A DNA stretch of 64,000 nucleotides from Halomonas sp. 54_146 (GTDB lineage: Bacteria > Pseudomonadota > Gammaproteobacteria > Pseudomonadales > Halomonadaceae), in assembly GCF_001507855.1 (NCBI RefSeq), contig NZ_LGEN01000002.1, positions 100,523 to 164,522 of the forward strand. Reading direction: 5' to 3'. Below, piece after piece: positions 35,861 to 49,401 of the stretch. The notes below the pieces were generated by a model. It searched no databases. It was not told the DNA's origin and worked only from the letters and a program-made list of their open reading frames with translations. Positions within the stretch are counted from its first letter, which is position 1, and each line of letters begins with the position of its first letter. Both the position numbers and the translations under genes were made by a program.

Positions 35861-36444
35861 TGCAGGATTTACCCAACTTATTTCTCATTGGCCCCATGGG
35901 GGCTGGCAAAAGCACGATTGGTCGCCTACTGGCGGCAGAGCTTTCGCGTCCTTTTTATGACAGTGACCACGCTATCCAAGACCGCTGCGGGGCAGACATC
36001 CCGTGGATTTTTGATGTTGAGGGTGAACAGGGCTTTCGCCTGCGGGAAATTCAGATGATTGATGAGTTAACCCGGCTCTCCCCGGTAGTGGTTGCCACCG
36101 GCGGTGGTGCGGTGCTGCGCGAGGAAAACCGCCGCGCACTGCGCGAGCGGGGCACTGTCGTGTACCTGCTAACCACGGTTGAACAGCAGCTCAAGCGAAC
36201 GGCGAAAGACCGCAACCGGCCGCTGCTGCAGTGCGTTAACCGCGAGCAGGTGCTTAACGATATGTTTGCTCAACGCGACCCGCTTTATCGCGCCACCTCC
36301 GATATTGCCGTGCGCACCGACCGGCGCAGCCCGCGCGCCGTGGTCAACGAAATTCTGCGCCGGGTTCGCCGGCTGGCGGACCCGCTTGAGCCATCATCAC
36401 TGCCTCATGCGGCTGGAACGCTTAACCATAAGGTATCGCAATGA
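35860..36444 (+). CDS. aroK: Shikimate kinase
   Basis: A 194-residue P-loop kinase: Walker [10 protein letters not shown], shikimate-binding Asp/Arg ([22 protein letters not shown]), GGGAV and the lid with RNRPLLQ. It phosphorylates shikimate in aromatic amino-acid synthesis. It is translationally linked to pilQ (1-nt overlap) and aroB (4-nt overlap). The C-terminal extension after VRRLADPL is variable. Confidence 0.95.
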   Translation: MQDLPNLFLIGPMGAGKSTIGRLLAAELSRPFYDSDHAIQDRCGADIPWIFDVEGEQGFRLREIQMIDELTRLSPVVVATGGGAVLREENRRALRERGTVVYLLTTVEQQLKRTAKDRNRPLLQCVNREQVLNDMFAQRDPLYRATSDIAVRTDRRSPRAVVNEILRRVRRLADPLEPSSLPHAAGTLNHKVSQ

Positions 36445-37547
36445 CTTCGACAGCCAGCGCACAACGCACGCTTCATGTCGCTTTAGATGAGCGCAGCTAC
36501 CCGATTCATATTGGCACCGGGCTCATGGGGCGAGCCGATATGCTCACCCCTTACCTTGCCGGCCAGCAGGTGATGGTGGTTACTAATGACACTATCGCGC
36601 CGCTTTATCTGGAAACACTCTGTGCTGGGTTGCCGGCGCATTTAGACGTGCGCACGCTCGTACTGCCGGATGGCGAGCAGTACAAAACCATCGAACAGGT
36701 CAGCCGCATTTGGGATGCGCTGCTAGAGGCTGGCTTTAACCGTCGCTGCACCCTGATTGCCTTAGGTGGCGGGGTGATTGGCGATATGGTCGGCTACGCG
36801 GCTGCTTCCTATCAGCGCGGTGTCGCGTTTATTCAAGTGCCCACCACGCTGCTTTCCCAGGTGGATTCATCGGTGGGCGGCAAAACCGGCGTTAATCATC
36901 CGCTGGGCAAAAACATGATTGGCGCTTTCTGGCAGCCTAAAGCCGTACTGGTGGATATTGACTCGCTTAAAAGCCTGCCCCGCCGTGAGCTATCGGCAGG
37001 CCTTGCCGAGGTCATCAAGTACGGCCTGATTCGTGATGAGGCGTTTTTAAGCTGGCTGGAAGCCAATATGGTGGCGCTGCTTGATGTTGAGCCAAAGGTT
37101 GTCGCAGAGGCCATCGCACGCAGTTGCCAAATCAAAGCCGATATCGTGGCCGAAGATGAAACCGAGCAGGGCGTGCGTGCGCTGCTCAACCTTGGCCATA
37201 CCTTTGGCCATGCCATTGAGGCGCACCAAGGCTATGGCAACTGGCTGCACGGCGAAGCGGTAGGCGCAGGCATGGCCATGGCGGCCACGCTTTCAAAGCA
37301 GCTGGGCTGGATCACTGGCGTGGAGTTAGCGCGTACTCTGGCGGTCATTGAGAGCGCCGAGCTGCCCCTGGCGGCACCGGCGAATATGTCTAGCGATGAT
37401 TTTTTAACCCGTATGCGGCTAGATAAGAAAAATATCGACACCCGGCTGCGCCTGGTGCTGCTTAACGCCCTGGGCGATGCCTGCGTAAGCGATGCCACCC
37501 CACTTGATACACTCCACGCATTTCTGGACGACTATCCGCGTCACTAA
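36441..37547 (+). CDS. aroB: 3-dehydroquinate synthase
   Basis: A 368-residue NAD- and metal-dependent sugar phosphate cyclase: [53 protein letters not shown] and metal ligands in [19 protein letters not shown] and WLHGEAVG. It converts DAHP to 3-dehydroquinate. It is the last gene of the pil-aro transcription unit, which ends at the strong terminator at 37589. Confidence 0.96.
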   Translation: MTSTASAQRTLHVALDERSYPIHIGTGLMGRADMLTPYLAGQQVMVVTNDTIAPLYLETLCAGLPAHLDVRTLVLPDGEQYKTIEQVSRIWDALLEAGFNRRCTLIALGGGVIGDMVGYAAASYQRGVAFIQVPTTLLSQVDSSVGGKTGVNHPLGKNMIGAFWQPKAVLVDIDSLKSLPRRELSAGLAEVIKYGLIRDEAFLSWLEANMVALLDVEPKVVAEAIARSCQIKADIVAEDETEQGVRALLNLGHTFGHAIEAHQGYGNWLHGEAVGAGMAMAATLSKQLGWITGVELARTLAVIESAELPLAAPANMSSDDFLTRMRLDKKNIDTRLRLVLLNALGDACVSDATPLDTLHAFLDDYPRH

Positions 37548-37588
37548 ACGAATCCGCGTTATTAAGCGTGTAAATAAGCGAGTCATTT

Positions 37589-37641
37589 AACCCGCCATCG
37601 CGCCGCTCAATACGTTGAGCGGCGCGATGGCGGGTTTTTTT
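37589..37641 (+). terminator. Very strong intrinsic terminator after aroB
   Basis: A perfect 22-bp stem (37589-37610 with 37615-37636) closes a TACG tetraloop and is followed by a seven-T run. It is the longest perfect hairpin in the window. The A-rich 5' flank is short, so it acts mainly on the plus strand. Confidence 0.95.
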
Positions 37642-37667
37642 GTGCCTGCTCGTCACGTTTTCAAGCA

Positions 37668-37770
37668 AACGATAAATACGGGTTTTAGATAATCCGTATG
37701 CCTTATGCACTATCGGCATGGGTTTTTTGGTATTAATTAGACTAAAGTTTAATGGCTAATATTTATCGTT
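37668..37770. other. 11-bp inverted repeat flanking 81 bp
   Basis: AACGATAAATA (37668-37678) is repeated as its exact complement at 37760-37770. The enclosed segment is AT-rich with no open frame. It lies in the 505-bp aroB-gltB spacer, which otherwise holds the aroB terminator, the hairpin at 37895 and the gltB leader. No function is evident. Confidence 0.45.
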
Positions 37771-37894
37771 GAAACACCGTTTTATCGCTTTGCAAGTGAT
37801 TGAAGTGTATATGTTTTTTCAAACAGGCGGTGTGTAACTGTAGGATTTGATAAGGGTTTTTGAGAATTTGTGCGTGGCGAAAGATTGCGCAAAG

Positions 37895-37927
37895 TGGCCG
37901 CCAATCGCTATGCTGAGCGGCCATTTT
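37895..37927 (+). terminator. Candidate leader hairpin/attenuator upstream of gltB
   Basis: TGGCCGC (37895-37901) pairs with GCGGCCA (37917-37923) across a 15-nt loop, followed by TTTT. It lies about 125 nt before the gltB start, so it could be a leader terminator or just a GC-rich dyad. Confidence 0.35.
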
Positions 37928-38052
37928 GTTGCGGCAGCGAAGGTAAGAAATGCCCTGTTCCGGGCAGGTTATAAGTGCTATAAAAAAAGAAAAACCAATA
38001 AATATACCATAAAAACGCTGCTAAAAAAATACGTTGACTTAGAGGCACGCCC

Positions 38053-41000
38053 ATGAATAAAGGTCTTCACCAGCCTGGCGAGTTTCGCGATAACTGTGGT
38101 TTTGGCCTGATTGCCCATATGGAAGGCCAGGCTAGCCACGATTTGCTGAAAACTGCCATTGAATCCCTGACCTGCATGACCCACCGGGGCGGTATCGCCG
38201 CCGACGGGAAAACCGGCGACGGCTGCGGTCTGCTGCTTAAAATGCCTACGCCGTTTATGCAGGCGCTGGCGCAAGAGGCGTTTGGCACTGAGCTGGGCGA
38301 ACGGTTTGCCGTGGGCGTGGTGTTTTTACCCGACGACGACGCCCGTGAAGCGCATGCCCGCGACACCCTGACCCGCGAGCTTGAAGCGCGTGGGCTTAAC
38401 ATCGTCGGCTGGCGCGACGTGCCGACTGATTCAAGCGTTTGCGGCCCCATGGCGCTTGACTGCCTGCCGCGTATTCGCCAGCTGTTTGTGCAGCCAGGCC
38501 AGGGTGAGCACTTCGATGTTGACCTGTTTATGGCTCGCCGCCGCGCCGAACAAGCGCTGCGCAGCGAAGAAGATTTCTACGTTGCCTCGCTGTCGTCAGA
38601 AGTAGTCTCCTATAAAGGCCTGGTAATGCCGGAAGACCTACCGGCGTTTTATAAAGACTTGAACGACCCGCGTCTGGAAACCGCCATTTGCGTGTTCCAC
38701 CAGCGTTTTTCGACCAATACCGCACCGCGCTGGCCGCTGGCGCAGCCGTTTCGCCTGTTGGCGCACAACGGCGAGATCAACACCATTGAAGCCAACCGCG
38801 GCTGGGCGAACTCGCGTAAAGCCAACTTTGTTAACGACCGCCTGCCGGATATCGCCGAGCTGGACGAGATCGTCAACACCACCGGCTCTGATTCCTCAAG
38901 CATGGACAACATGCTGGAAGTGCTGCTGACCGGCGGCATGGAGCTGCACCGCGCGGTACGCATGATGGTGCCGCCGGCGTGGCAGAACGTCGAAACCATG
39001 GACGCCGAGCTGCGCGCCTTCTACGAATACAACTCCATGCACATGGAGCCGTGGGACGGCCCTGCGGGCGTGGTGATGACCGATGGCCGCCAAGCGGTAT
39101 GTATGCTTGACCGTAACGGCCTGCGCCCGGCGCGCTGGGTGATTACCAAAAATGGCTACATCACCCTGGCGTCAGAAATCGGCACCTACGGCTACAAGCC
39201 GGAAGACGTGGTCGCCAAAGGCCGCGTTGGCCCAGGGCAAATGCTGGCCGTGGACACCCAGACCGGCGAAGTACTGCACACCGCTGATATCGATCAGCGT
39301 CTGAAATCTGCCTACCCCTACAAGCGTTGGTTAAAGCAGGAAGCCAGTTATTTGGAATCGGCGCTGACTGAACTGGCAAGTTTCCAGAACATGGGCACCG
39401 ATGCGCTCAACGTTCAGCAAAAGCTGTTCCAGGTAACGTTTGAAGAGCGCGACCAAGTGCTGCGCCCGCTGGCAGAAAGCGGCCAGGAAGCGGTGGGCTC
39501 CATGGGCGACGATACGCCGATGGCGGTGCTGTCGAGCCGCCCGCGGCTGCTAACCGATTTCTTCCGCCAGAAGTTTGCCCAGGTGACCAACCCGCCCATC
39601 GACCCGCTGCGCGAAGCGATCGTGATGTCGTTGGAAACCTGCTGCGGTGCCGAACTTAACGTGTTTAAAGCCACGCCTGAGCACGCTCACCGTTTAATTT
39701 TGACCACGCCGGTGCTGTCGCCGCGCAAGTTTACCGCCCTGGTCACACAGGACGACCCGGCGTTTGCCAGCCACACCATGTCACTGGGGTACGACCCTGA
39801 GCAGCAAAGCCTGCACCAAGCGCTAAAGGCGCTGTGTGAAGAAGCCGAAGCCAGCGTGCGCGCAGGCAAAGTCATTTTAGTGCTCACCGATGCGGAGCTG
39901 GCGAAAGGGCTGATCCCTATTCAAGCCGCCTTGGCTGTGGGTGCCGTACATTCCCATTTAGGCCGTTTGGCGCTACGCCCCAATGCCAACATTGTGGTGG
40001 AAACCGGCTACGCCCGGGATGCGCACCAAATGGCAGTGCTGTTTGGCGTGGGTGCCACGGCGGTTTATCCGTGGCTCGCCTATCAGGTCATGGCGGATAT
40101 GCACCGCACCGGCGAACTGACCGGCAACCCCGCCGATGGCCGCGAAAACTACCGTAAAGGGCTGCAGAAAGGCCTGTTCAAGATTCTGTCGAAAATGGGT
40201 ATTTCGACGCTGGCCTCCTACCGCGGCTCGATGCTGTTTGAAGCCGTGGGTTTGGCAGATGAAGTGATGGATCTGTGCTTTGTCGGCATGGCCTCGCGTA
40301 TTCAGGGGGCGGGCTTTGCCGAGCTTCAGCTGCAGCAAGCGCTGTTGGCCAAAGACGCCTGGATTCCCCGCAAAGGCATTTCTCAAGGCGGCATATTCAA
40401 GTATGTCCACGGCCACGAGTATCACGCCTACAACCCCGATGTGGTCGTGGCGCTTCAGGCCGCTGTGCAGGAAGGCAGCTACACCAAGTGGAAGAAGTTC
40501 GCCCAGTTGGTCAACGAGCGCCCGGTGGCGACCATTCGCGATTTGCTCAAGCTCAAGCCCTCTGATACGCCAATCCCGCTGGATGAAGTAGAGCCGGTTG
40601 AAGCGCTGCTGCCGCGCTTTGATAGCGCGGGTATGTCGCTGGGTGCACTTTCGCCGGAAGCCCACGAAGCGCTGGCGCAGGCCATGAACGAAGCGGGTGG
40701 CCGTTCCAACTCCGGCGAGGGCGGCGAAGACCCAGCCCGCTACGGCACCATTCGCAGCTCGAAAATCAAGCAGATCGCCTCCGGTCGCTTTGGCGTTACG
40801 CCGGCGTATCTGGTCAATGCTGAAGTACTGCAGATCAAAGTCGCCCAGGGCGCGAAGCCCGGCGAAGGCGGCCAGCTGCCGGGCGGTAAAGTGAACCAGC
40901 TGATTGCTCGGCTGCGCTATGCGGTGCCCGGCGTGACGCTGATTTCACCGCCGCCGCATCACGATATTTACTCTATCGAAGATTTGGCACAGCTGATTTT

Positions 41001-42495
41001 TGACCTCAAGCAGGTCAATCCGGAGGCGCAAGTCTCGGTGAAGCTGGTGTCCGAGCCGGGTATCGGCACGATCGCCACCGGTGTGGCCAAGGCCTACGCC
41101 GATCTGATTACCGTCTCCGGCTACGACGGCGGCACGGCAGCCAGCCCGCTGACCTCGATCAAACACGCAGGTAGCCCCTGGGAGCTGGGGCTGCCGGAAG
41201 TGCACCAGGCGCTGCGTATCAACGGCCTGCGCGACAAGATTCGCCTGCAGACCGACGGCGGCCTGAAAACCGGCCTTGATGTGGTCAAAGCGGCGATTCT
41301 GGGCGCTGAAAGCTTTGGTTTTGGCACCGCGCCGATGGTGGCGTTGGGCTGTAAATACCTGCGCATCTGTCACCTCAACAACTGTGCTACTGGCGTCGCC
41401 ACTCAGGACGACTTCCTGCGCGGCGAGCACTTCCGCGGCACCGTGGATATGGTCAAAAACTACTTCCGCTTTATCGCCGAAGAAGTGCGCGAGCTAATGG
41501 CAGCGCTGGGCGTGCGCAAGCTGACCGACCTGATTGGGCGTACCGATTTGCTGGAAGTGCTGGAAGGCAATACGGCGTCTCAGCGTAAGCTCGACCTAAC
41601 GCCGCTGCTGGCCAACGATTTTGTACCCAAAGACGCGCCGCAGTTCTGTGAGGTCAGCCGCAATGTGCCCCATGACCCCGGTGCTAAGAACAAGGAAGTG
41701 CTGGCGGCGCTGAAAGATGCTATTGAGTCCCAGTCGGGCGGTAAGTTTAACTTCACCATTACCAACTGTGACCGCAGCGTAGGCGCGCTCACGTCCGGTG
41801 CCATTGCCAAGCGCTATGGCGAAGAAGGGCTGGAAGCGGCACCGGTCACGGCCAATTTCGTCGGCGTGGCGGGGCAGAGTTTCGGGGTGTGGAACGCCCG
41901 CGGCTTGAATCTGTACCTGGAAGGCGATGCCAACGATTACGTCGGTAAAGGCATGAACGGCGGCAGCATCGTGATTGTGCCGCCCAGAGTCAGCCAGTTT
42001 GAGAGCCATAAAACCGCCATTATCGGCAACACCTGCTTATATGGTGCTACCGGCGGTACGCTGTTTGCCGCCGGTACTGCGGGCGAGCGCTTTGCGGTGC
42101 GAAACTCCGGTGCCACGGCGGTTATTGAAGGCGCAGGGGATCACTGCTGCGAATACATGACCGGCGGTTTGGTCTGCGTGCTGGGTGAAACGGGCGTTAA
42201 CTTCGGGGCGGGGATGACCGGTGGGTTTGCCTATGTGTTGGATGAAGATCGCACCTTCGTGGATAAGTACAACCACGAGCTGGTGGAGATTCATCGCGTC
42301 AATACAGAGGCCATGGAGGCGTACCGTCGTCACCTGCGTGAAATGATCGAAGCCTATGTGGCCGCGACGGGTTCCGCGCGTGGGGCGGCTATTTTGGAAG
42401 ACTTCAGCGACTATGCGCGCCATTTCTGGTTGGTTAAGCCAAAAGCGGCCAGCCTAGGTAGTTTGCTGGATCAGTCTCGGCGTCAGCCGCAATAA
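38053..42495 (+). CDS. gltB: Glutamate synthase (NADPH), large subunit
   Basis: A 1480-residue enzyme of normal length. A 14-residue propeptide precedes the N-terminal nucleophile Cys15 ([11 protein letters not shown]) of the class II glutaminase. The central domain and FMN-binding synthase domain follow ([28 protein letters not shown]), with the 3Fe-4S Cys cluster [15 protein letters not shown] and the C-terminal beta-helix GXXG domain ([20 protein letters not shown]). It makes two glutamates from glutamine and 2-oxoglutarate. AGAGG precedes the ATG, and gltD follows after 36 bp. Confidence 0.97.
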   Translation: MNKGLHQPGEFRDNCGFGLIAHMEGQASHDLLKTAIESLTCMTHRGGIAADGKTGDGCGLLLKMPTPFMQALAQEAFGTELGERFAVGVVFLPDDDAREAHARDTLTRELEARGLNIVGWRDVPTDSSVCGPMALDCLPRIRQLFVQPGQGEHFDVDLFMARRRAEQALRSEEDFYVASLSSEVVSYKGLVMPEDLPAFYKDLNDPRLETAICVFHQRFSTNTAPRWPLAQPFRLLAHNGEINTIEANRGWANSRKANFVNDRLPDIAELDEIVNTTGSDSSSMDNMLEVLLTGGMELHRAVRMMVPPAWQNVETMDAELRAFYEYNSMHMEPWDGPAGVVMTDGRQAVCMLDRNGLRPARWVITKNGYITLASEIGTYGYKPEDVVAKGRVGPGQMLAVDTQTGEVLHTADIDQRLKSAYPYKRWLKQEASYLESALTELASFQNMGTDALNVQQKLFQVTFEERDQVLRPLAESGQEAVGSMGDDTPMAVLSSRPRLLTDFFRQKFAQVTNPPIDPLREAIVMSLETCCGAELNVFKATPEHAHRLILTTPVLSPRKFTALVTQDDPAFASHTMSLGYDPEQQSLHQALKALCEEAEASVRAGKVILVLTDAELAKGLIPIQAALAVGAVHSHLGRLALRPNANIVVETGYARDAHQMAVLFGVGATAVYPWLAYQVMADMHRTGELTGNPADGRENYRKGLQKGLFKILSKMGISTLASYRGSMLFEAVGLADEVMDLCFVGMASRIQGAGFAELQLQQALLAKDAWIPRKGISQGGIFKYVHGHEYHAYNPDVVVALQAAVQEGSYTKWKKFAQLVNERPVATIRDLLKLKPSDTPIPLDEVEPVEALLPRFDSAGMSLGALSPEAHEALAQAMNEAGGRSNSGEGGEDPARYGTIRSSKIKQIASGRFGVTPAYLVNAEVLQIKVAQGAKPGEGGQLPGGKVNQLIARLRYAVPGVTLISPPPHHDIYSIEDLAQLIFDLKQVNPEAQVSVKLVSEPGIGTIATGVAKAYADLITVSGYDGGTAASPLTSIKHAGSPWELGLPEVHQALRINGLRDKIRLQTDGGLKTGLDVVKAAILGAESFGFGTAPMVALGCKYLRICHLNNCATGVATQDDFLRGEHFRGTVDMVKNYFRFIAEEVRELMAALGVRKLTDLIGRTDLLEVLEGNTASQRKLDLTPLLANDFVPKDAPQFCEVSRNVPHDPGAKNKEVLAALKDAIESQSGGKFNFTITNCDRSVGALTSGAIAKRYGEEGLEAAPVTANFVGVAGQSFGVWNARGLNLYLEGDANDYVGKGMNGGSIVIVPPRVSQFESHKTAIIGNTCLYGATGGTLFAAGTAGERFAVRNSGATAVIEGAGDHCCEYMTGGLVCVLGETGVNFGAGMTGGFAYVLDEDRTFVDKYNHELVEIHRVNTEAMEAYRRHLREMIEAYVAATGSARGAAILEDFSDYARHFWLVKPKAASLGSLLDQSRRQPQ

Positions 42496-43950
<1,455 letters not shown>

Positions 43951-43973
43951 CACTCTTCTTACGCATAGAGCAG

Positions 43974-44126
43974 CACCAGGGATAGGTCGTAGCGAGGGTC
44001 TTTTGTCAGGGCCGGAAAATGTTCCCTACTTTTCCGGCATTTCCGCCATCCATGGCGGTCAGATGACAAAAGTAGCGCCCAGGGATGGGTTCACAGCGCC
44101 CTCGCGGAGACCTATCGCTGGGGCGG
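43974..44126 (+). repeat. Intergenic hairpin repeat, copy 1 (long form)
   Basis: This segment matches the minus strand of 49255-49362. Shared arms are AGCGAGGGTCTTT (43991 on) and AGTAGCGCCCA...GGGTTCACAGCGCCCTCGCG (44071-44106). Between the arms CTTTTGTCA (44000-44008) pairs with TGACAAAAG (44064-44072), enclosing a 9-bp hairpin GCCGGAAAA/TTTTCCGGC (44011-44038) and a 7-bp hairpin CCGCCAT/ATGGCGG (44043-44058), a cloverleaf-like layout. It fills much of the 314-bp gltD-pyrG spacer. Confidence 0.85.
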
Positions 44127-44174
44127 TTGCACGAGTGTGATTAGGTTGAGTAAGTTTTGACTGCTCAGTTCAAA

Positions 44175-44203
44175 TTGAGCCTTAGGTCGTAATCTGCTAG
44201 TCT
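44175..44203 (+). promoter_or_regulatory. Candidate pyrG promoter
   Basis: TTGAGC (44175-44180), a 17-bp spacer and TAGTCT (44198-44203) give a moderate sigma70-like match. It lies about 60 bp upstream of the pyrG start and downstream of the intergenic repeat. Confidence 0.35.
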
Positions 44204-44249
44204 GTCGACCCATCCTGGCGTGGCTTTCTGCCGTGCCTTCTGATCATGA

Positions 44250-46830
<2,581 letters not shown>

Positions 46831-46894
46831 TCAGAGCGCCCTTTTAATAACGTGATTTGATTAATAATCGTATCTGAATAAGAACTTTTTCTGA

Positions 46895-48205
<1,311 letters not shown>

Positions 48206-48261
48206 AACGCCGCTATTGAGCGAGCTTTTGAGCGGGCTCTGTAAGAAATGTCTCAAGATGT

Positions 48262-48279
48262 TGTAAGAGATATCTTACA
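48262..48279 (+). promoter_or_regulatory. GacA/UvrY-type upstream activating sequence
   Basis: TGTAAGAGATATCTTACA is an exact fit to TGTAAG-N6-CTTACA, the site bound by the response regulator GacA upstream of rsm/csr small RNA genes. It lies 56 bp after eno and about 180 bp before the predicted sRNA start, separated by AT-rich DNA. Confidence 0.85.
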
Positions 48280-48373
48280 AATACCGACGAAAATAGCTCC
48301 GTTCAGGGTAGGAAAAAGCGAAAAATTCCACTAATTGTAAATTAAGTGATTGTTTTAAAAGTGTAAAAATATA

Positions 48374-48402
48374 AAAGGCGAGCCTTGGTGGCTCGCCTTT
48401 TT
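48374..48402 (+). terminator. Intrinsic terminator after eno
   Basis: GGCGAGCC/GGCTCGCC 8-bp stem with a TTGGT loop, extended by A-T pairs and followed by five T. It probably ends eno transcripts before the sRNA promoter. Confidence 0.88.
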
Positions 48403-48416
48403 GCATTATGGCTTTG

Positions 48417-48444
48417 TTGAGATGCTGCCGTGATCTGCCACAAT
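48417..48444 (+). promoter_or_regulatory. Candidate promoter of the CsrB/RsmZ-like RNA
   Basis: TTGAGA (48417-48422), a 16-bp spacer and CACAAT (48439-48444) put the start near 48451, exactly before the first GGA motif. The non-ideal -10 would fit an activator-dependent promoter served by the GacA box. Confidence 0.5.
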
Positions 48445-48450
48445 GCACGC

Positions 48451-48621
48451 AGGGAAAGGGGAGGCAAGGACGCTTCAGTCAGGATGCAGTGGGACGTAGT
48501 TCAGATGCGCCGGGTGATACAGTGAAGTGAGCCCTGGCAAGGACGTCATCTTAGGAGTTTGATCTAAGGAGTGGTCAGAGGAAGTGCTTGGAGCGGGCGG
48601 CCTATGGGTCGCCTTTTTTTT
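48451..48621 (+). ncRNA. CsrB/RsmZ-family CsrA-sequestering small RNA
   Basis: About 170 nt with ten GGA motifs (starting at 48453, 48460, 48468, 48482, 48492, 48541, 48554, 48568, 48580, 48590), several as AGGA/AAGGA in small loops, for example GATC-TAAGGAGT-GGTC at 48561-48575. It ends in an intrinsic terminator: GGCGGCC/GGTCGCC stem (48596-48602 with 48607-48613), TATG loop, eight T. An exact GacA box lies about 180 bp upstream. The position next to fdxA-mutS matches that of rsmZ in Pseudomonas, as I recall it. It should titrate CsrA (gene at 60464). The exact 5' end is inferred. Confidence 0.85.
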
Positions 48622-48692
48622 GCCTGGAATTTGGCAATGCAGTGCTTGGCCAGTGTCGGAACAAGGTGTGCTGGAGCAAGATGTATTGGCAC

Positions 48693-48727
48693 GAAAAAAA
48701 CCAACGCTCGTTTTAAAGAGGCGTTGG
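48693..48727 (-). terminator. Intrinsic terminator of fdxA
   Basis: On the minus strand CCAACGC pairs with GCGTTGG, followed by a seven-T run (complement of 48694-48700). It lies about 55 nt past the fdxA stop. Confidence 0.85.
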
Positions 48728-48780
48728 CTGTAGAAGATATGTTGATTGTAGAAAGCGCGCTGGTTAGCGGTTATCCAAGC

Positions 48781-49104
48781 TTAACGCTCTAGTTTTTCAA
48801 GCTTACCAGGCTTGCCGTCCCACTCTTCGGCGTCAGGCAGTGGGTCTTTTCTTTCGGCAATATTGGGCCATACGTCGGCCATTTCAGCGTTAATCTCGAT
48901 AAAGGCCTCTTGCCCATCCGGTAGCTCATCCTCAGAGAATATCGCCTCGGCGGGGCATTCAGGCTCACACAGCGCGCAGTCAATACACTCGTCAGGATGA
49001 ATGACCAGGAAGTTCGGCCCTTCGTAGAAACAGTCGACCGGGCAGACTTCCACGCAGTCAGTGTATTTGCACTGGATGCAGTTCTCGGTAACGACAAACG
49101 TCAT
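48781..49104 (-). CDS. fdxA: 7Fe ferredoxin FdxA
   Basis: A 107-residue ferredoxin of the FdxA type. Cys motifs [17 protein letters not shown] and [12 protein letters not shown] hold one 3Fe-4S and one 4Fe-4S cluster. The acidic C-terminal tail ([18 protein letters not shown]) is typical. GAGGGA precedes the ATG. The order fdxA-mutS beside an Rsm-type RNA mirrors the Pseudomonas layout. Confidence 0.96.
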   Translation of the reverse strand: MTFVVTENCIQCKYTDCVEVCPVDCFYEGPNFLVIHPDECIDCALCEPECPAEAIFSEDELPDGQEAFIEINAEMADVWPNIAERKDPLPDAEEWDGKPGKLEKLER

Positions 49105-49254
49105 CTTGCTATCCCTCTTGCAGAACCGGAGGCGCTTCCGGCCATGGTTAATCGTGAATGGTTATAAATCAGCTGTTTTTTATAAGCTAAAAGTTTGAGC
49201 GACATTCTAGAGGTGCGCCTACCTGGCGGCAAGCTCCATATGATTCCAGTTGGT

Positions 49255-49362
49255 ATCGCTGCCAGTACAGGTTTCCGCGAGGGCGCTGTGAACCCGTCCG
49301 TGGGCGCTACTTTCGACATCCCTGTCGAAAGACCCTCGCTTCAACCTGCCCTGGCACCTGAA
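49255..49362 (-). repeat. Intergenic hairpin repeat, copy 2 (short form)
   Basis: The minus strand carries AGCGAGGGTCTTTCGACAGG, then TGTCGAAAGTAGCGCCCA, then GGGTTCACAGCGCCCTCGCG and AAACCTG, matching copy 1 at 43974-44126 on the plus strand. Here the inner arms are TTTCGAC/GTCGAAA with only a 6-nt loop, lacking the two nested hairpins of copy 1. It occupies a third of the 297-bp fdxA-mutS spacer. Confidence 0.85.
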
Positions 49363-49401
49363 TCTCACTGATAGCATTTCATTCTATAAGGACTATTGGC
49401 A

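Noticed and set aside
37847..38056. 69-codon open frame before gltB
   Set aside because: Basic low-complexity C-terminus, no ribosome site, overlaps the gltB start and contains the leader hairpin.
39973..40665. 230-codon open frame antisense to gltB
   Set aside because: Shadow frame inside a fully conserved enzyme; no ribosome site.
48374..48402. Hairpin as terminator of a first small RNA driven by the GacA box
   Set aside because: No GGA motifs lie between the box and this hairpin; it fits better as the eno terminator.
48571..48792. 73-codon plus-strand open frame after eno
   Set aside because: It overlaps the sRNA terminator and fdxA terminator, has no ribosome site and no family resemblance.
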